NCBI RefSeq assembly: GCF_009923995.1
Contig: NZ_RFSK01000021.1
Coordinates: 20,582 to 84,581 of the forward strand
Direction of reading: 5' to 3'
Source of the DNA: Janthinobacterium sp.
GTDB lineage: Bacteria; Pseudomonadota; Gammaproteobacteria; Burkholderiales; Burkholderiaceae_D
Length of the DNA: 64,000 nucleotides
In this document: positions 19,693-28,152 of the stretch, piece after piece
How positions within the stretch are numbered: position 1 is the stretch's first letter
Layout of the letters: every line of letters begins with the position of its first letter
Translations under genes and position numbers: made by a program
The notes under the pieces: model-generated
Seen by the model: the letters and a program-made list of their open reading frames with translations, nothing else
Database searches by the model: none
Told to the model about the DNA's origin: nothing

Positions 19693-20160
19693 ATGTATAA
19701 GAAAATTCTGATCGCCACGGACGGTTCCACCGTCTCCAACCTGACCGCCTGCGCCGGTGTCGCCTTTGCCGAACAGATGCACGCCGACATCCTCGCCCTG
19801 TACGTGGCGCCCGAATACCAGTACCCGGTGTACATCGAGATCATCCCGCCCAGCTATCCCAGCGAGGAGGAATACCGCATCGCCATGCGCAAGGCGGGCG
19901 CCGACCACTGGCAGCCTATCCTCGATGCGGCGGCCAGGCGGGGCCTGGAGGCGACGGGCCTGACGGCCTTTTCCGACAGCCCCGCCCTGAAGATCGTGGA
20001 AGTGGCCCAGCTCCAGCACTGCGACCTGATCTTCATGGGCTCGCACGGCCGCAGCGGCTGGGGCCAGCTGCTGCTGGGCAGCGTGACGAACAAGGTGCTG
20101 TCGCATTCCAAGCTGCCGGTGCTGGTGCACAGGCTGATCAAGGAACCCGCGCCGCAGTAG
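19693..20160 (+). CDS. universal stress protein
   Basis: MYKKILIATDGSTVSNLTACAGVAFAEQM...GSHGRSGWGQLLLGSVTNKVLSHSKLPVLVHR. Confidence 0.95.
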   Translation: MYKKILIATDGSTVSNLTACAGVAFAEQMHADILALYVAPEYQYPVYIEIIPPSYPSEEEYRIAMRKAGADHWQPILDAAARRGLEATGLTAFSDSPALKIVEVAQLQHCDLIFMGSHGRSGWGQLLLGSVTNKVLSHSKLPVLVHRLIKEPAPQ

Positions 20161-20300
20161 CGGGTCACATGGCAAGAGGATGCCGCCAGCCTGCAACTGT
20201 TAAGAAAAAGGCAAAGCTGGCGCCGTTTTCAGTTAATATGACAATCTTACCCGTTTCCTAACATCGGGGGCCGCCAAGCCCCCCGCCAGATCGCCCGCCT

Positions 20301-20945
20301 ATGATACGCATTGTGATTGCCGACGACCACACCATCATGCGCGAGGGCCTCAAGCGCATCCTTGACGGCGCGCCGGACATCGACATCGTCGGCGAGGCCA
20401 TCGACGGCTTCGAAGTGCTCAACCACGTGCGCCAGGGCGGCTTTGACCTGCTGCTGCTGGACCTGTCGATGCCGGGGCGCAGCGGCGTCGACCTGATCCG
20501 GCAGATCCGCAGCGAAGCGCCCAAGCTGGCCATCCTCATCCTCACCATGCACGAGGAAGAGCAATATGCCGTGCGCGCCATCCGCGCCGGGGCGCAAGGC
20601 TACCTGACCAAGGAAAGCGCGGGCACGCAGCTGGTGGGCGCCATCCACAAGGTAGCCTCGGGACGCCCCTACATCAGCGCCGAAGTGGCGGAACAGCTCG
20701 TGCTCAACATCATGATGCCGAATGAAAGCCTGCTGCACAAACAGCTGTCGGACCGCGAATTCGAAGTCTTCTCGCTGCTGGTGGCGGGCAAGTCGATCAC
20801 GGAGATCGCCAACAATTTGCACCTGAGCGTGAAGACGGTCAGCACGCACAAGACGCGCATCATGCAAAAGATGGGCATGAGCTCGCTATCGGAAATGGTG
20901 CAGTACGCGGTAGCCCACCGGCTGCTGTCCCCCTTCAAGACATGA
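20301..20945 (+). CDS. NarL/FixJ family response regulator
   Basis: MIRIVIADDHTIMREGLKRIL receiver plus LuxR HTH (LSDREFEVFSLLVAGKSITEIANNLHLSVKTVSTHKTRIMQKM). Confidence 0.95.
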   Translation: MIRIVIADDHTIMREGLKRILDGAPDIDIVGEAIDGFEVLNHVRQGGFDLLLLDLSMPGRSGVDLIRQIRSEAPKLAILILTMHEEEQYAVRAIRAGAQGYLTKESAGTQLVGAIHKVASGRPYISAEVAEQLVLNIMMPNESLLHKQLSDREFEVFSLLVAGKSITEIANNLHLSVKTVSTHKTRIMQKMGMSSLSEMVQYAVAHRLLSPFKT

Positions 20946-21215
20946 GCGCCCATTCCTGCGCCGCCAGGCGTAGGAACAATCCTACATCAGCTACCGCAGC
21001 TCCTACTGCCATATTCAGCCACTGCTGATATTAATTCCCCAAGGTTGTTGGCATACTGAAACCAGTCATCAAGTTGCTGGGAAGTTATTTCATCACACAG
21101 CAAGTCTTCAGCGAATTGAGCACTACCTGCCAGGACGCGCGCCGCCAGCCCTTGCGCCGTGCCCGCCGCCCTTGTGCATTCCGTCATTCAACTCTGAACT
21201 ACCTGTCACCAGGAG

Positions 21216-22091
21216 ATGAACATGCTGTCCACGCAAACGCCTGAAACCCGCCCTGCCCCAGCATCGCTGCCTCCTGCCGCCCCGATGGAAGCGGGACGCC
21301 AGCGCCAGGGACGGCTGTGGTCGAACCTGAAGGAAGTATGCGAACTGCTGCATATCTCCAGCGCCTGCACCATCGCCGCCGACGAGCTGCTGTTCCAGCA
21401 CGTGCAGTTCAAGACGGGACAGCGCGTGCACACCATCGGCCAGCCCTTCGACACCCTGTACATCGTCAACTCGGGCTTCCTGAAAACCGTGCTCATCGAC
21501 GAATTCGGCAATGAACAGGTGCTCAGCTTTCCCATGAAGGGCGACATGCTGGGCGTGGACGGTATCCACTCACGCCATTATTCGTCGGAAGCCGTGGCCC
21601 TGTCCGACTGCGACCTGATCCTGCTGCCGTTCAAGAAACTCACGGCCCTGGGCCGGGTCCACCTGGAACTGGAAAACGTCATGTACGGCGTGATGAGCCG
21701 CGAACTGGTGCGCGAGCAAGCCATGATCGGCATGCTGGGCGCCTTGAGCGCCGAAGCCCGCGTGGCGCGCTTCCTCGTCTCGCTGGCCGACCGCTTCGCG
21801 CAGATGGGCTACTCGAGCAAGCTGTTCAACCTGCGCATGACGCGCCATGAAATCGGCAGCTACCTGGGCCTGACCCTGGAAACCGTCAGCCGCACCCTGT
21901 CCGCCTTCAATGAAATCGGCCTCATCACGGTCGACCAGCGCACCATCGGCATCAAGGACCCGGACGCCCTGAAGACCCTGCGCCGCCTGCCGCCGTCGCG
22001 CTCGCGCGCCAAGCAGCTGGCCGCCGCCAAGCTGAAAGCCGATACGGCAGCAGCCAGCACGGCCTCCGCGCAACTGCTGGCCACCATTTAA
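21216..22091 (+). CDS. Crp/Fnr family transcriptional regulator
   Basis: cNMP-like domain and HTH with FNR-type recognition helix (MTRHEIGSYLGLTLETVSRTLSAFNE). Confidence 0.93.
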   Translation: MNMLSTQTPETRPAPASLPPAAPMEAGRQRQGRLWSNLKEVCELLHISSACTIAADELLFQHVQFKTGQRVHTIGQPFDTLYIVNSGFLKTVLIDEFGNEQVLSFPMKGDMLGVDGIHSRHYSSEAVALSDCDLILLPFKKLTALGRVHLELENVMYGVMSRELVREQAMIGMLGALSAEARVARFLVSLADRFAQMGYSSKLFNLRMTRHEIGSYLGLTLETVSRTLSAFNEIGLITVDQRTIGIKDPDALKTLRRLPPSRSRAKQLAAAKLKADTAAASTASAQLLATI

Positions 22092-22123
22092 CCCCATCCC
22101 TGATTCAAGCTTGGCACAGGCTT

Positions 22124-22164
22124 GGCCCGGCCGAGGCGCGCAAACGCCTCGCCGGGTCTTTTTT
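22124..22164 (+). terminator. Rho-independent terminator after the Crp/Fnr gene
   Basis: ggcccggccgaggcg cgcaaa cgcctcgccgggtctttttt. Confidence 0.8.
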
Positions 22165-22285
22165 GCGTCCCCTCCCCGCGCGCGCCGCATTGCCAGCCCC
22201 CTTCCGCCCCCATCTGCGCGCGCACCAAAAAAGCGCGCACTCCCCGCAAATAAGCCTTGCTTTTCGGGCCACATTCAACAATAAT

Positions 22286-22304
22286 GCAAATACGAATCAT
22301 TCTC
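22286..22304. promoter_or_regulatory. candidate Fur box upstream of hemP
   Basis: gcaaatacgaatcattctc matches 13/19 positions of GATAATGATAATCATTATC (counted by eye), just upstream of hemP. Confidence 0.55.
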
Positions 22305-22327
22305 AACTGAGACAAAGAAAGCCCAAC

Positions 22328-22525
22328 ATGCAAAGCTCAAAACCAGCCTTGATCCAGGATGCCGCCACCGCCCACGTCCGCCCTCCCGTCAGCGTGGCGC
22401 AACCGGCGCGCCGCATCACCAGCGAAGCGCTGCTGCAGCAGGGCCGCGAAGTGGAGATTGAACACAGCGGCAAGATCTATCGCCTGCGCGTCACGCAATT
22501 GAACAAGCTGATCCTGACTGCCTGA
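22328..22525 (+). CDS. hemP: hemin uptake protein HemP/HmuP
   Basis: C-terminal RRITSEALLQQGREVEIEHSGKIYRLRVTQLNKLILTA is the HemP signature. Confidence 0.93.
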   Translation: MQSSKPALIQDAATAHVRPPVSVAQPARRITSEALLQQGREVEIEHSGKIYRLRVTQLNKLILTA

Positions 22526-22613
22526 TAGCGCACGGCAGCCAGCCACCCCACTCGCCAGCCAGTCGCGCCCCGCGTGCGCGCCAGCCAGCCAAACCACCGC
22601 ACAGGAGCGTTTG

Positions 22614-22940
22614 ATGGCGACCGACCAACCTGCTTCGAAGTTTTCGTCCATGCAAGGGCAACAGCCTGAGTTGATGCTGTCGGCCGTGCTGCACCTGATG
22701 TCGCACTACCATGCGGACGGCGCCTGCCCGAAGCTGGCCGGCGTCATCGAACGCCACCTGCAGGCGCTGTCCGGCCTGCCCGACCTCGGTCCCGTGCTGC
22801 AGGCCACCTGCCAGCAGCTGTCGCAGCAGTGGGCCGCGCTGGCGGCCCTGCACCGCCCGGCGCCTGCCAGGACCACGGTCATCGAACGCCTGGCCCGCCT
22901 GCTCGGCCCCCGGCGTCCCGCCACGCCGTTGCCCCAGTAA
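22614..22940 (+). CDS. hypothetical protein between hemP and the DUF2325 gene
   Basis: ORF MATDQPASKFSSMQGQQPELMLSAVLHLMSHYHADGACPKLAGVIERHLQ; fits the hemP-DUF2325 operon spacing. Confidence 0.75.
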   Translation: MATDQPASKFSSMQGQQPELMLSAVLHLMSHYHADGACPKLAGVIERHLQALSGLPDLGPVLQATCQQLSQQWAALAALHRPAPARTTVIERLARLLGPRRPATPLPQ

Positions 22941-22983
22941 TCGCCCGCACCCACTCCCTTTCACCGCCCTACAGGATATCGCC

Positions 22984-24210
22984 ATGTGTGACAAAGACAA
23001 GTCCCTGCCCGTCATCAGCAATTGTTCCAGCGGCGCGGCCGACACGGCCGCCCTTGCCTCGCGCCGCCGGCGCCTGTGGGAACTGTCGCATACCTGCCAT
23101 TGCCCCCTCGTGGGCGTGGGTTTACCGCTAGGATACCTGCGCAAGCTGGTGGGCAAGATGACGGGCGGCAGGGTCCTGGCCGACGACTACGAAGTGCACG
23201 TGGGCGCCGTCACGGAATGCGGCGCGCGCAACCGCCTGTCCGAAGCGCTGCAAAAGGAACTGGAACGCCGCTACGCGCCCGTCATCCTGCGCTTTCGCGG
23301 CGCCAAGACGACGCAGCAAGTGGCCGAACTGTGGCGCACGGCCGTCGCCAACGGCGACGTGTCGGGCGCCTTCTGGGCCGGCCTGACGCACCCGCGCTGC
23401 GACGCGGAACTGGAAGAGCAGATGTGCCGCGACCTGCACATGATCCAGCACCAGGCGGGCGCCTGCGTGCGCGCCGACATGGGCAAGTTCACGGCCTTGC
23501 AGGAGGAAAATGCGCGCCTGGCGCACGAACTGGCCAAGCTGCAGCAGCGCAGCCAGGCCATGCTGCAGGAAAAGACGGGCGAGCTGGAGCGCCAGGAAGC
23601 CGTGCTGCTGCGCACGCGGGCCGACTCGATCGGCAAGGACAGCGTCATCGACGGCTTGCGCGCGGAACTGGCGCAGCTGCAGGCGGCCATCCCGGCGCTG
23701 GAATCGCGCACGCGCCTCGTCGAGCGCCTGGCGCAGATGGATGAGCGGGAAAAGGAATTGCGCCAGCAAATCGCGGAATTGAAGCAAGCCCAGCCGCGCC
23801 AAGCCACGGCCGTGCCGCCGCCGGCGCCGAAACTGGAAGTGCCGACGGGCGGCAAGCTGAAAATGCCCATCCGCCTCGTCGACCAGAGCGTGCTGTGCGT
23901 GGGCGGACGCAGCGGCAATGTCGCCACCTACCGCGCCCTGATCGAACGGGTGGGCGCGCAGTTCGCCCACCACGACGGCGGCCTGGAAGACAATGCCAAC
24001 CTGCTCGATTCGAGCCTGGCGGCAGCCGACCTGGTGATTTGCCAGACGGGCTGCATCAGCCACAGCGCCTACTGGCGCGTGAAGGATTACTGCAAGCGCA
24101 CGGGCAAGCGCTGCGTCTTCATCGACAACCCCAGCATTTCCAGCCTGGCGCGCGGCTTGCAGGAAGTGAGCGGCGAGATGGAACCGGCCGCGCTGAACAC
24201 GACAGACTAG
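22984..24210 (+). CDS. DUF2325 domain-containing protein with coiled coil
   Basis: MCDKDKSLPVISNCSSG...; C-terminal VLCVGGRSGNVATYRALIERVGAQFAHHDGGLEDNANLLDSSLAAADLVICQTGCISHSAYWRVKDYCKRTGKRCVFI is DUF2325-like. Confidence 0.85.
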   Translation: MCDKDKSLPVISNCSSGAADTAALASRRRRLWELSHTCHCPLVGVGLPLGYLRKLVGKMTGGRVLADDYEVHVGAVTECGARNRLSEALQKELERRYAPVILRFRGAKTTQQVAELWRTAVANGDVSGAFWAGLTHPRCDAELEEQMCRDLHMIQHQAGACVRADMGKFTALQEENARLAHELAKLQQRSQAMLQEKTGELERQEAVLLRTRADSIGKDSVIDGLRAELAQLQAAIPALESRTRLVERLAQMDEREKELRQQIAELKQAQPRQATAVPPPAPKLEVPTGGKLKMPIRLVDQSVLCVGGRSGNVATYRALIERVGAQFAHHDGGLEDNANLLDSSLAAADLVICQTGCISHSAYWRVKDYCKRTGKRCVFIDNPSISSLARGLQEVSGEMEPAALNTTD

Positions 24211-24273
24211 GCACGGACAAGGGCGGCGCGGACAGCGCCGCAACGTCGACGCCGCCCGCCGATGCCTTCCCGC

Positions 24274-24825
24274 TCAGGCCGCCAATTCGCGCGCGATGGC
24301 GTCGCGCAGGATCGCGTCGTCCACCGTCGTGTCGGGCGCAAAGCGTCCCACCACCTTGCCCTCCTTGCTGATCAAAAACTTCTCGAAATTCCACAGCACG
24401 TCGCCGGGATGTTCCTGCGTGATGCCGTAGCCGGCCAGCTTGGCGCGGAAATCGCTGCCCGGCTTTTCCTGCGCCCGCGGCTGCTCCTGCACGAGGCGCT
24501 GGTACAGCGGATGCTGGCCCGGCCCCTTGACGACGATCTTCTCAAACATGGGAAATTGCACGCCAAAGGTGCCGCGGCAAAAGTCCGCGATCTCGGCATT
24601 GCTGCCCGGTTCCTGGGCACCGAATTCATTGGCGGGAAAGCCGGCCACGACCAGGCCCTCGGCCTGCTTGTCGGCGTAGAGTTTTTCCAGCCCTGCGTAC
24701 TGGGGTGTCAGGCCGCAGGCGGATGCCACGTTGACCACCAGCACCACCTTGCCGCGATACGCGTCCAGGCTGCTGGAGTCGCCATTGATGCGGCGCAAGG
24801 GAATGTCGTAGATACTGTCGCTCAT
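24274..24825 (-). CDS. glutathione peroxidase
   Basis: MSDSIYDIPLRRINGDSSSLDAYRGKVVLVVNVASACGLTPQYAGLEKLYADK; KFLISKEGKVVGRFAP. Confidence 0.93.
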   Translation of the reverse strand: MSDSIYDIPLRRINGDSSSLDAYRGKVVLVVNVASACGLTPQYAGLEKLYADKQAEGLVVAGFPANEFGAQEPGSNAEIADFCRGTFGVQFPMFEKIVVKGPGQHPLYQRLVQEQPRAQEKPGSDFRAKLAGYGITQEHPGDVLWNFEKFLISKEGKVVGRFAPDTTVDDAILRDAIARELAA

Positions 24826-24895
24826 GATGGTTCTCCCTGGAAGAAACAACCATCATAGCCGCCCGCGCGCGAACGCGCTGGCGGCGCGAAAAAAC

Positions 24896-26167
24896 TCAGT
24901 AGACGTCGCGGCGGTAGCGCCCTTCGGCGGCCAGCGCGTCGAGCGCGGGGCGGCCCAGCATCTCCTGCAGGGCCTGGTCCACGCCGCCCGCCATGCCGGC
25001 CAGGCTGCCGCAGATGTAGATGGCGGCGCCCTGTGCCAGCCACAGCCTGACTTCGTCGGCATTGCCGCGCAGGCGGTCCTGCACGTAGGTGCGCTCCGCC
25101 TGGTCGCGCGAAAACGCCACGTCCAGGCGCGGCAGGTCGCCGCTCGCATGCCAGCCTTCGATTTCTTCGCGGTAATGGAAATCATGGGCAAGGTTGCGTT
25201 CGCCAAAGATCAGCCAGTTACGCCGCTGTCCCGCCAGCACGCGGCTTTTCAGGTGGCCGCGCAAGCCCGCGATGCCGCTGCCATTGCCGATCAGGATCAA
25301 GGGCCGTTGGGCATTGTCTTCCAGGCGGAAACGCCGGTGCTGGCGCAGGCGCAGCTGCACCACGTCGCCGACGGCCGCCTGCGCCGTCAGCCAGCCCGAG
25401 GCCAGGCCCAGGCTGCCGTCGGGATGCGCATGCTGGCGCACCAGCAAGTGCACACTGCCGTCGTGCGGGATGGAGGCGATGGAATATTCGCGCGGTTGCG
25501 CAGGATCAAGCGGCGCGGCCACCTGCACCAGGTCGCCCGACTGCCAGTCCGGCAAAGCGCCCGTCGCGGGCGCCAGTTCCAGATGATAGATGGCGCCCCC
25601 CGCGCTGCCGGGATTGAGCAGCTGCCTGTGCGCCAGGCGCCACTCGCCAAAGGCGGGCGCGCTCCAGTCGGGTGCGTCGCTGGTGCCGGCCAGGTGGCTC
25701 AGGTGCTGGAACCATTGCTCGATGGCGGCGCTGGCGCTGCGGTCAACTTCGATGCGCTCGAACAGGCGCGCGGCACCCTGCGCCGCCAGCCAGGCGTCCA
25801 GCGCGCGGCCAAAGCCGCAATACTGGCCATAGCTGCGGTCGCCCAGGGCGAGCACCGCGTAATGCAGTTGCGGCAGCGCAAGCTCGCCCGTCATCAGCCG
25901 GCCCATGAAGGCGGCCGCATTGTCGGGCGCGTCGCCTTCGCCATAGGTGCTGACCAGGAACAAGGCGCGCTCCGCTTGCTCCAGATCCGCGGCCGTCAGC
26001 TCGGCCAGCGGGCACAGGCGCACGGCAATGCCGGCCAGCTGCAGGCTCTGCGCCGTTTGCGTGGCCAGCTCTTCGGCATTGCCGTGCGCCTGTGCCCGCT
26101 GGCCGAGCTGACGGCCGCGGATCTGGAGCAAGCGGAGCGCGCCTTGTTCCTGGTCAGCACCAGGCAC
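24896..26167 (-). CDS. flavodoxin/FAD-NADPH sulfite-reductase-like flavoprotein; apparently disrupted N-terminus
   Basis: Flavodoxin part (NAEELATQTAQSLQLAG...ALFLVSTYGEGDAPDNAAAF) and FNR part (PREYSIASI, GNGSGIAGLRGHL, ICGSLAGMAGGVDQAL). The in-frame start is a GTG inside a duplicated inverted segment; an upstream TM-encoding start (ATG at 26235, MIFTHDTTRLALLAALSLSYAGVCLVLT) is in a different frame. Confidence 0.8.
   Translation of the reverse strand: MPGADQEQGALRLLQIRGRQLGQRAQAHGNAEELATQTAQSLQLAGIAVRLCPLAELTAADLEQAERALFLVSTYGEGDAPDNAAAFMGRLMTGELALPQLHYAVLALGDRSYGQYCGFGRALDAWLAAQGAARLFERIEVDRSASAAIEQWFQHLSHLAGTSDAPDWSAPAFGEWRLAHRQLLNPGSAGGAIYHLELAPATGALPDWQSGDLVQVAAPLDPAQPREYSIASIPHDGSVHLLVRQHAHPDGSLGLASGWLTAQAAVGDVVQLRLRQHRRFRLEDNAQRPLILIGNGSGIAGLRGHLKSRVLAGQRRNWLIFGERNLAHDFHYREEIEGWHASGDLPRLDVAFSRDQAERTYVQDRLRGNADEVRLWLAQGAAIYICGSLAGMAGGVDQALQEMLGRPALDALAAEGRYRRDVY
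25946..26033. repeat. left arm of 88-bp perfect inverted repeat
   Basis: Reverse complement of 26074-26161, checked base by base; 40-bp spacer. Confidence 0.95.
26074..26161. repeat. right arm of 88-bp perfect inverted repeat
   Basis: Reverse complement of 25946-26033. Confidence 0.95.
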
Positions 26168-26248
26168 ACGCCTGCATAGCTGAGTGACAGGGCGGCCAGC
26201 AAGGCCAGCCGCGTCGTATCGTGCGTAAAAATCATGGGAAATAACTAT

Positions 26249-27295
26249 TCATTCGTCGAGCATGGCCAGCAGCTGGCTGCTGAGAAATTCGCGGTAGCCT
26301 GCGCCGTCGCGCTGCAGGAAGCGCGCGGCCAGGCCCTGCTCTTCGGCCAGCGCCATGCCCGCTTCGGCACCGAGCACCGTCAGGGCCGTCGACCAGGCGT
26401 CGGCCGCCATGCATTCGGCATGCACGACGGTGACGGACGCGAGCTGATTGGCGATCGGCATGCCGCTGCGGGGATCGATGGTATGGGAAAAACGCGCCGA
26501 ACCGTCGTCATAGAAACGCCGGTAGTCGCCCGACGTCGCCACGGACAGGCCATGCAGCGCCAGCAGCATTTCCGCCGGATGCCGTGCATTATCGGCACTA
26601 TCGGCAGCGCCATCGACCTGTTCCAGCATGACCCACCACGGCTGGCCGTCGGGCTTGCTGCCTGCACCGCGCAGCTCGCCGCCCACTTCGACCAGGTAGT
26701 GATGGATGCCCTGGCTGTCCAGGTAGCGGGCCAGGCGGTCCACGCCATAGCCCTTGGCGATGGCGGACAGGTCCAGCTGCAAGCCGCCGGGCTGGCGCGC
26801 GCGGCGGGCCGGCAAGTCCAGTTCCAGGCGGCGGCGCTGACGCTGCGACAGCAGCAGGGCCACCGTATCGTCTTTCGGCGGCAGGAAGCCGGGCTGGTCG
26901 TAGCGGTTGCGGGGGCCGAAGCCCCACAGGTTGACGAGGGCGCCCGCGCACGGGTCATACGCGCCACCGGACGCCTGCGCCACATGCATGGCAAAGCCCA
27001 GCACCTCGCAGAAGGCGGCGGGCAGGCTGTGCCAGCTGCCCGCCTCGGCCCGGTTGAAGCGGCCCAGGTCCGAGTCCTCGTCCCAGTGGCTCATTTGCGC
27101 CACGACCAGGTCCAGCTGCTGCTGCAAGCCCTGCTGCAGGTCGGCGCTGCCGGCCCGGCCCGGCATGGCGGATTCCAGCAGGCGCACGGACCAGCTGGTG
27201 CCCATGGACAGGCCGCGCAAGTCCCGGATCGCGGCGCCGGGCGGCGCGACCTCATCGGAAATATGCTGGGGCAGCAGGACCCGGCGCATCGGCAA
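26249..27295 (-). CDS. FAD:protein FMN transferase (ApbE family)
   Basis: LRGLSMGTSWSVRLLE...YDPCAGALVNLWGFGP...LDLSAIAKGYGVDRLARYLDSQGIHHYLVEVGGELRGAG...HTIDPRSGMPI. Confidence 0.93.
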   Translation of the reverse strand: MPMRRVLLPQHISDEVAPPGAAIRDLRGLSMGTSWSVRLLESAMPGRAGSADLQQGLQQQLDLVVAQMSHWDEDSDLGRFNRAEAGSWHSLPAAFCEVLGFAMHVAQASGGAYDPCAGALVNLWGFGPRNRYDQPGFLPPKDDTVALLLSQRQRRRLELDLPARRARQPGGLQLDLSAIAKGYGVDRLARYLDSQGIHHYLVEVGGELRGAGSKPDGQPWWVMLEQVDGAADSADNARHPAEMLLALHGLSVATSGDYRRFYDDGSARFSHTIDPRSGMPIANQLASVTVVHAECMAADAWSTALTVLGAEAGMALAEEQGLAARFLQRDGAGYREFLSSQLLAMLDE

Positions 27296-27315
27296 GCTGG
27301 CGAACGGACCGCCGC

Positions 27316-28140
27316 TTACTGCGGCAGCACTTCCACGGAAGCGGCGTAGGTGGCCCGGCGCTCCGGCATCACGGGCGGCTGGCCGGCCACGGCGGGGGCG
27401 GCCGCAGGCCAGGTGCTGCTCAGGTAATACATGCCGGCGGCCGGCACGGTGAACGTGATCTCGCCCTTGGCATCCGTGCTCTGGCGGATTTCACCGAGCA
27501 CGCCACGATAGCGCACGCCGCCCGGCACGAGGCTGAAGGCCTGGTTGGCGGCCGGCTTGCCGTCGATCAGGAAACGCCACGTGGCTTTCTCGCCCGCGCG
27601 CAAGTCGTTCGGATGGGTGACGGGCACGAATTCCAGGCCCACGCCCGTCGGCTTGAACACTTCCGTGCTCGTCTCGCCATTGCTGAAGAAGGTTTCCAGG
27701 CGCGCTGCCGTGCGCGTGACTTTCACATCCTTCGCATCGGCCGGCACGTCCTTCTTGAAGCTTTCCTCGTTGCCACGGAAACGCTTCTGCTCGCCGTTCA
27801 CCGTGTAGCTGCCCATCACGTTTTGCGACACGATGGCCGCCTTGTAGGTGCCAGGCTTTTCCATCTTCACGTCAAACACGCTGCGCAGGCGGCCCGTCAG
27901 GGTATTGGCCGGCGTGACTGGCGCGCCATCCGGGCCCGTCACCTGCAGCGCGTCCAGGCGCAGCGGCTGGTGGTCGATCTCGAACAGGCCGTCGGACACG
28001 GCCGCGTCCACCGTGACCCAGGCGTCCTTGCTTTCCACCATCGTGCTCGATGGCACCATCCAGCCGCGGTGGGCGTGGGCATTCATGGCCAGGCCGGCCA
28101 GGGCCAGGGCGATCAGCGGTTTATTCAGTTGCTTGAACAT
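27316..28140 (-). CDS. DUF4198 domain-containing periplasmic protein
   Basis: Signal peptide; HAHRGWMVPSSTMVESKDAWVTVDAAVSDGLFEIDHQPL. Confidence 0.87.
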   Translation of the reverse strand: MFKQLNKPLIALALAGLAMNAHAHRGWMVPSSTMVESKDAWVTVDAAVSDGLFEIDHQPLRLDALQVTGPDGAPVTPANTLTGRLRSVFDVKMEKPGTYKAAIVSQNVMGSYTVNGEQKRFRGNEESFKKDVPADAKDVKVTRTAARLETFFSNGETSTEVFKPTGVGLEFVPVTHPNDLRAGEKATWRFLIDGKPAANQAFSLVPGGVRYRGVLGEIRQSTDAKGEITFTVPAAGMYYLSSTWPAAAPAVAGQPPVMPERRATYAASVEVLPQ

Positions 28141-28152
28141 GATGGGGGCGCC

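Noticed and set aside
20987-21187. 66-aa minus-strand ORF in the regulator intergenic gap
   Set aside because: No ribosome site or family; likely chance ORF
24824-26179. 451-aa plus-strand ORF containing flavodoxin-like peptides on the wrong strand
   Set aside because: Explained by the 88-bp inverted repeat, which places a reverse copy of flavodoxin codons on the plus strand; the rest is antisense noise
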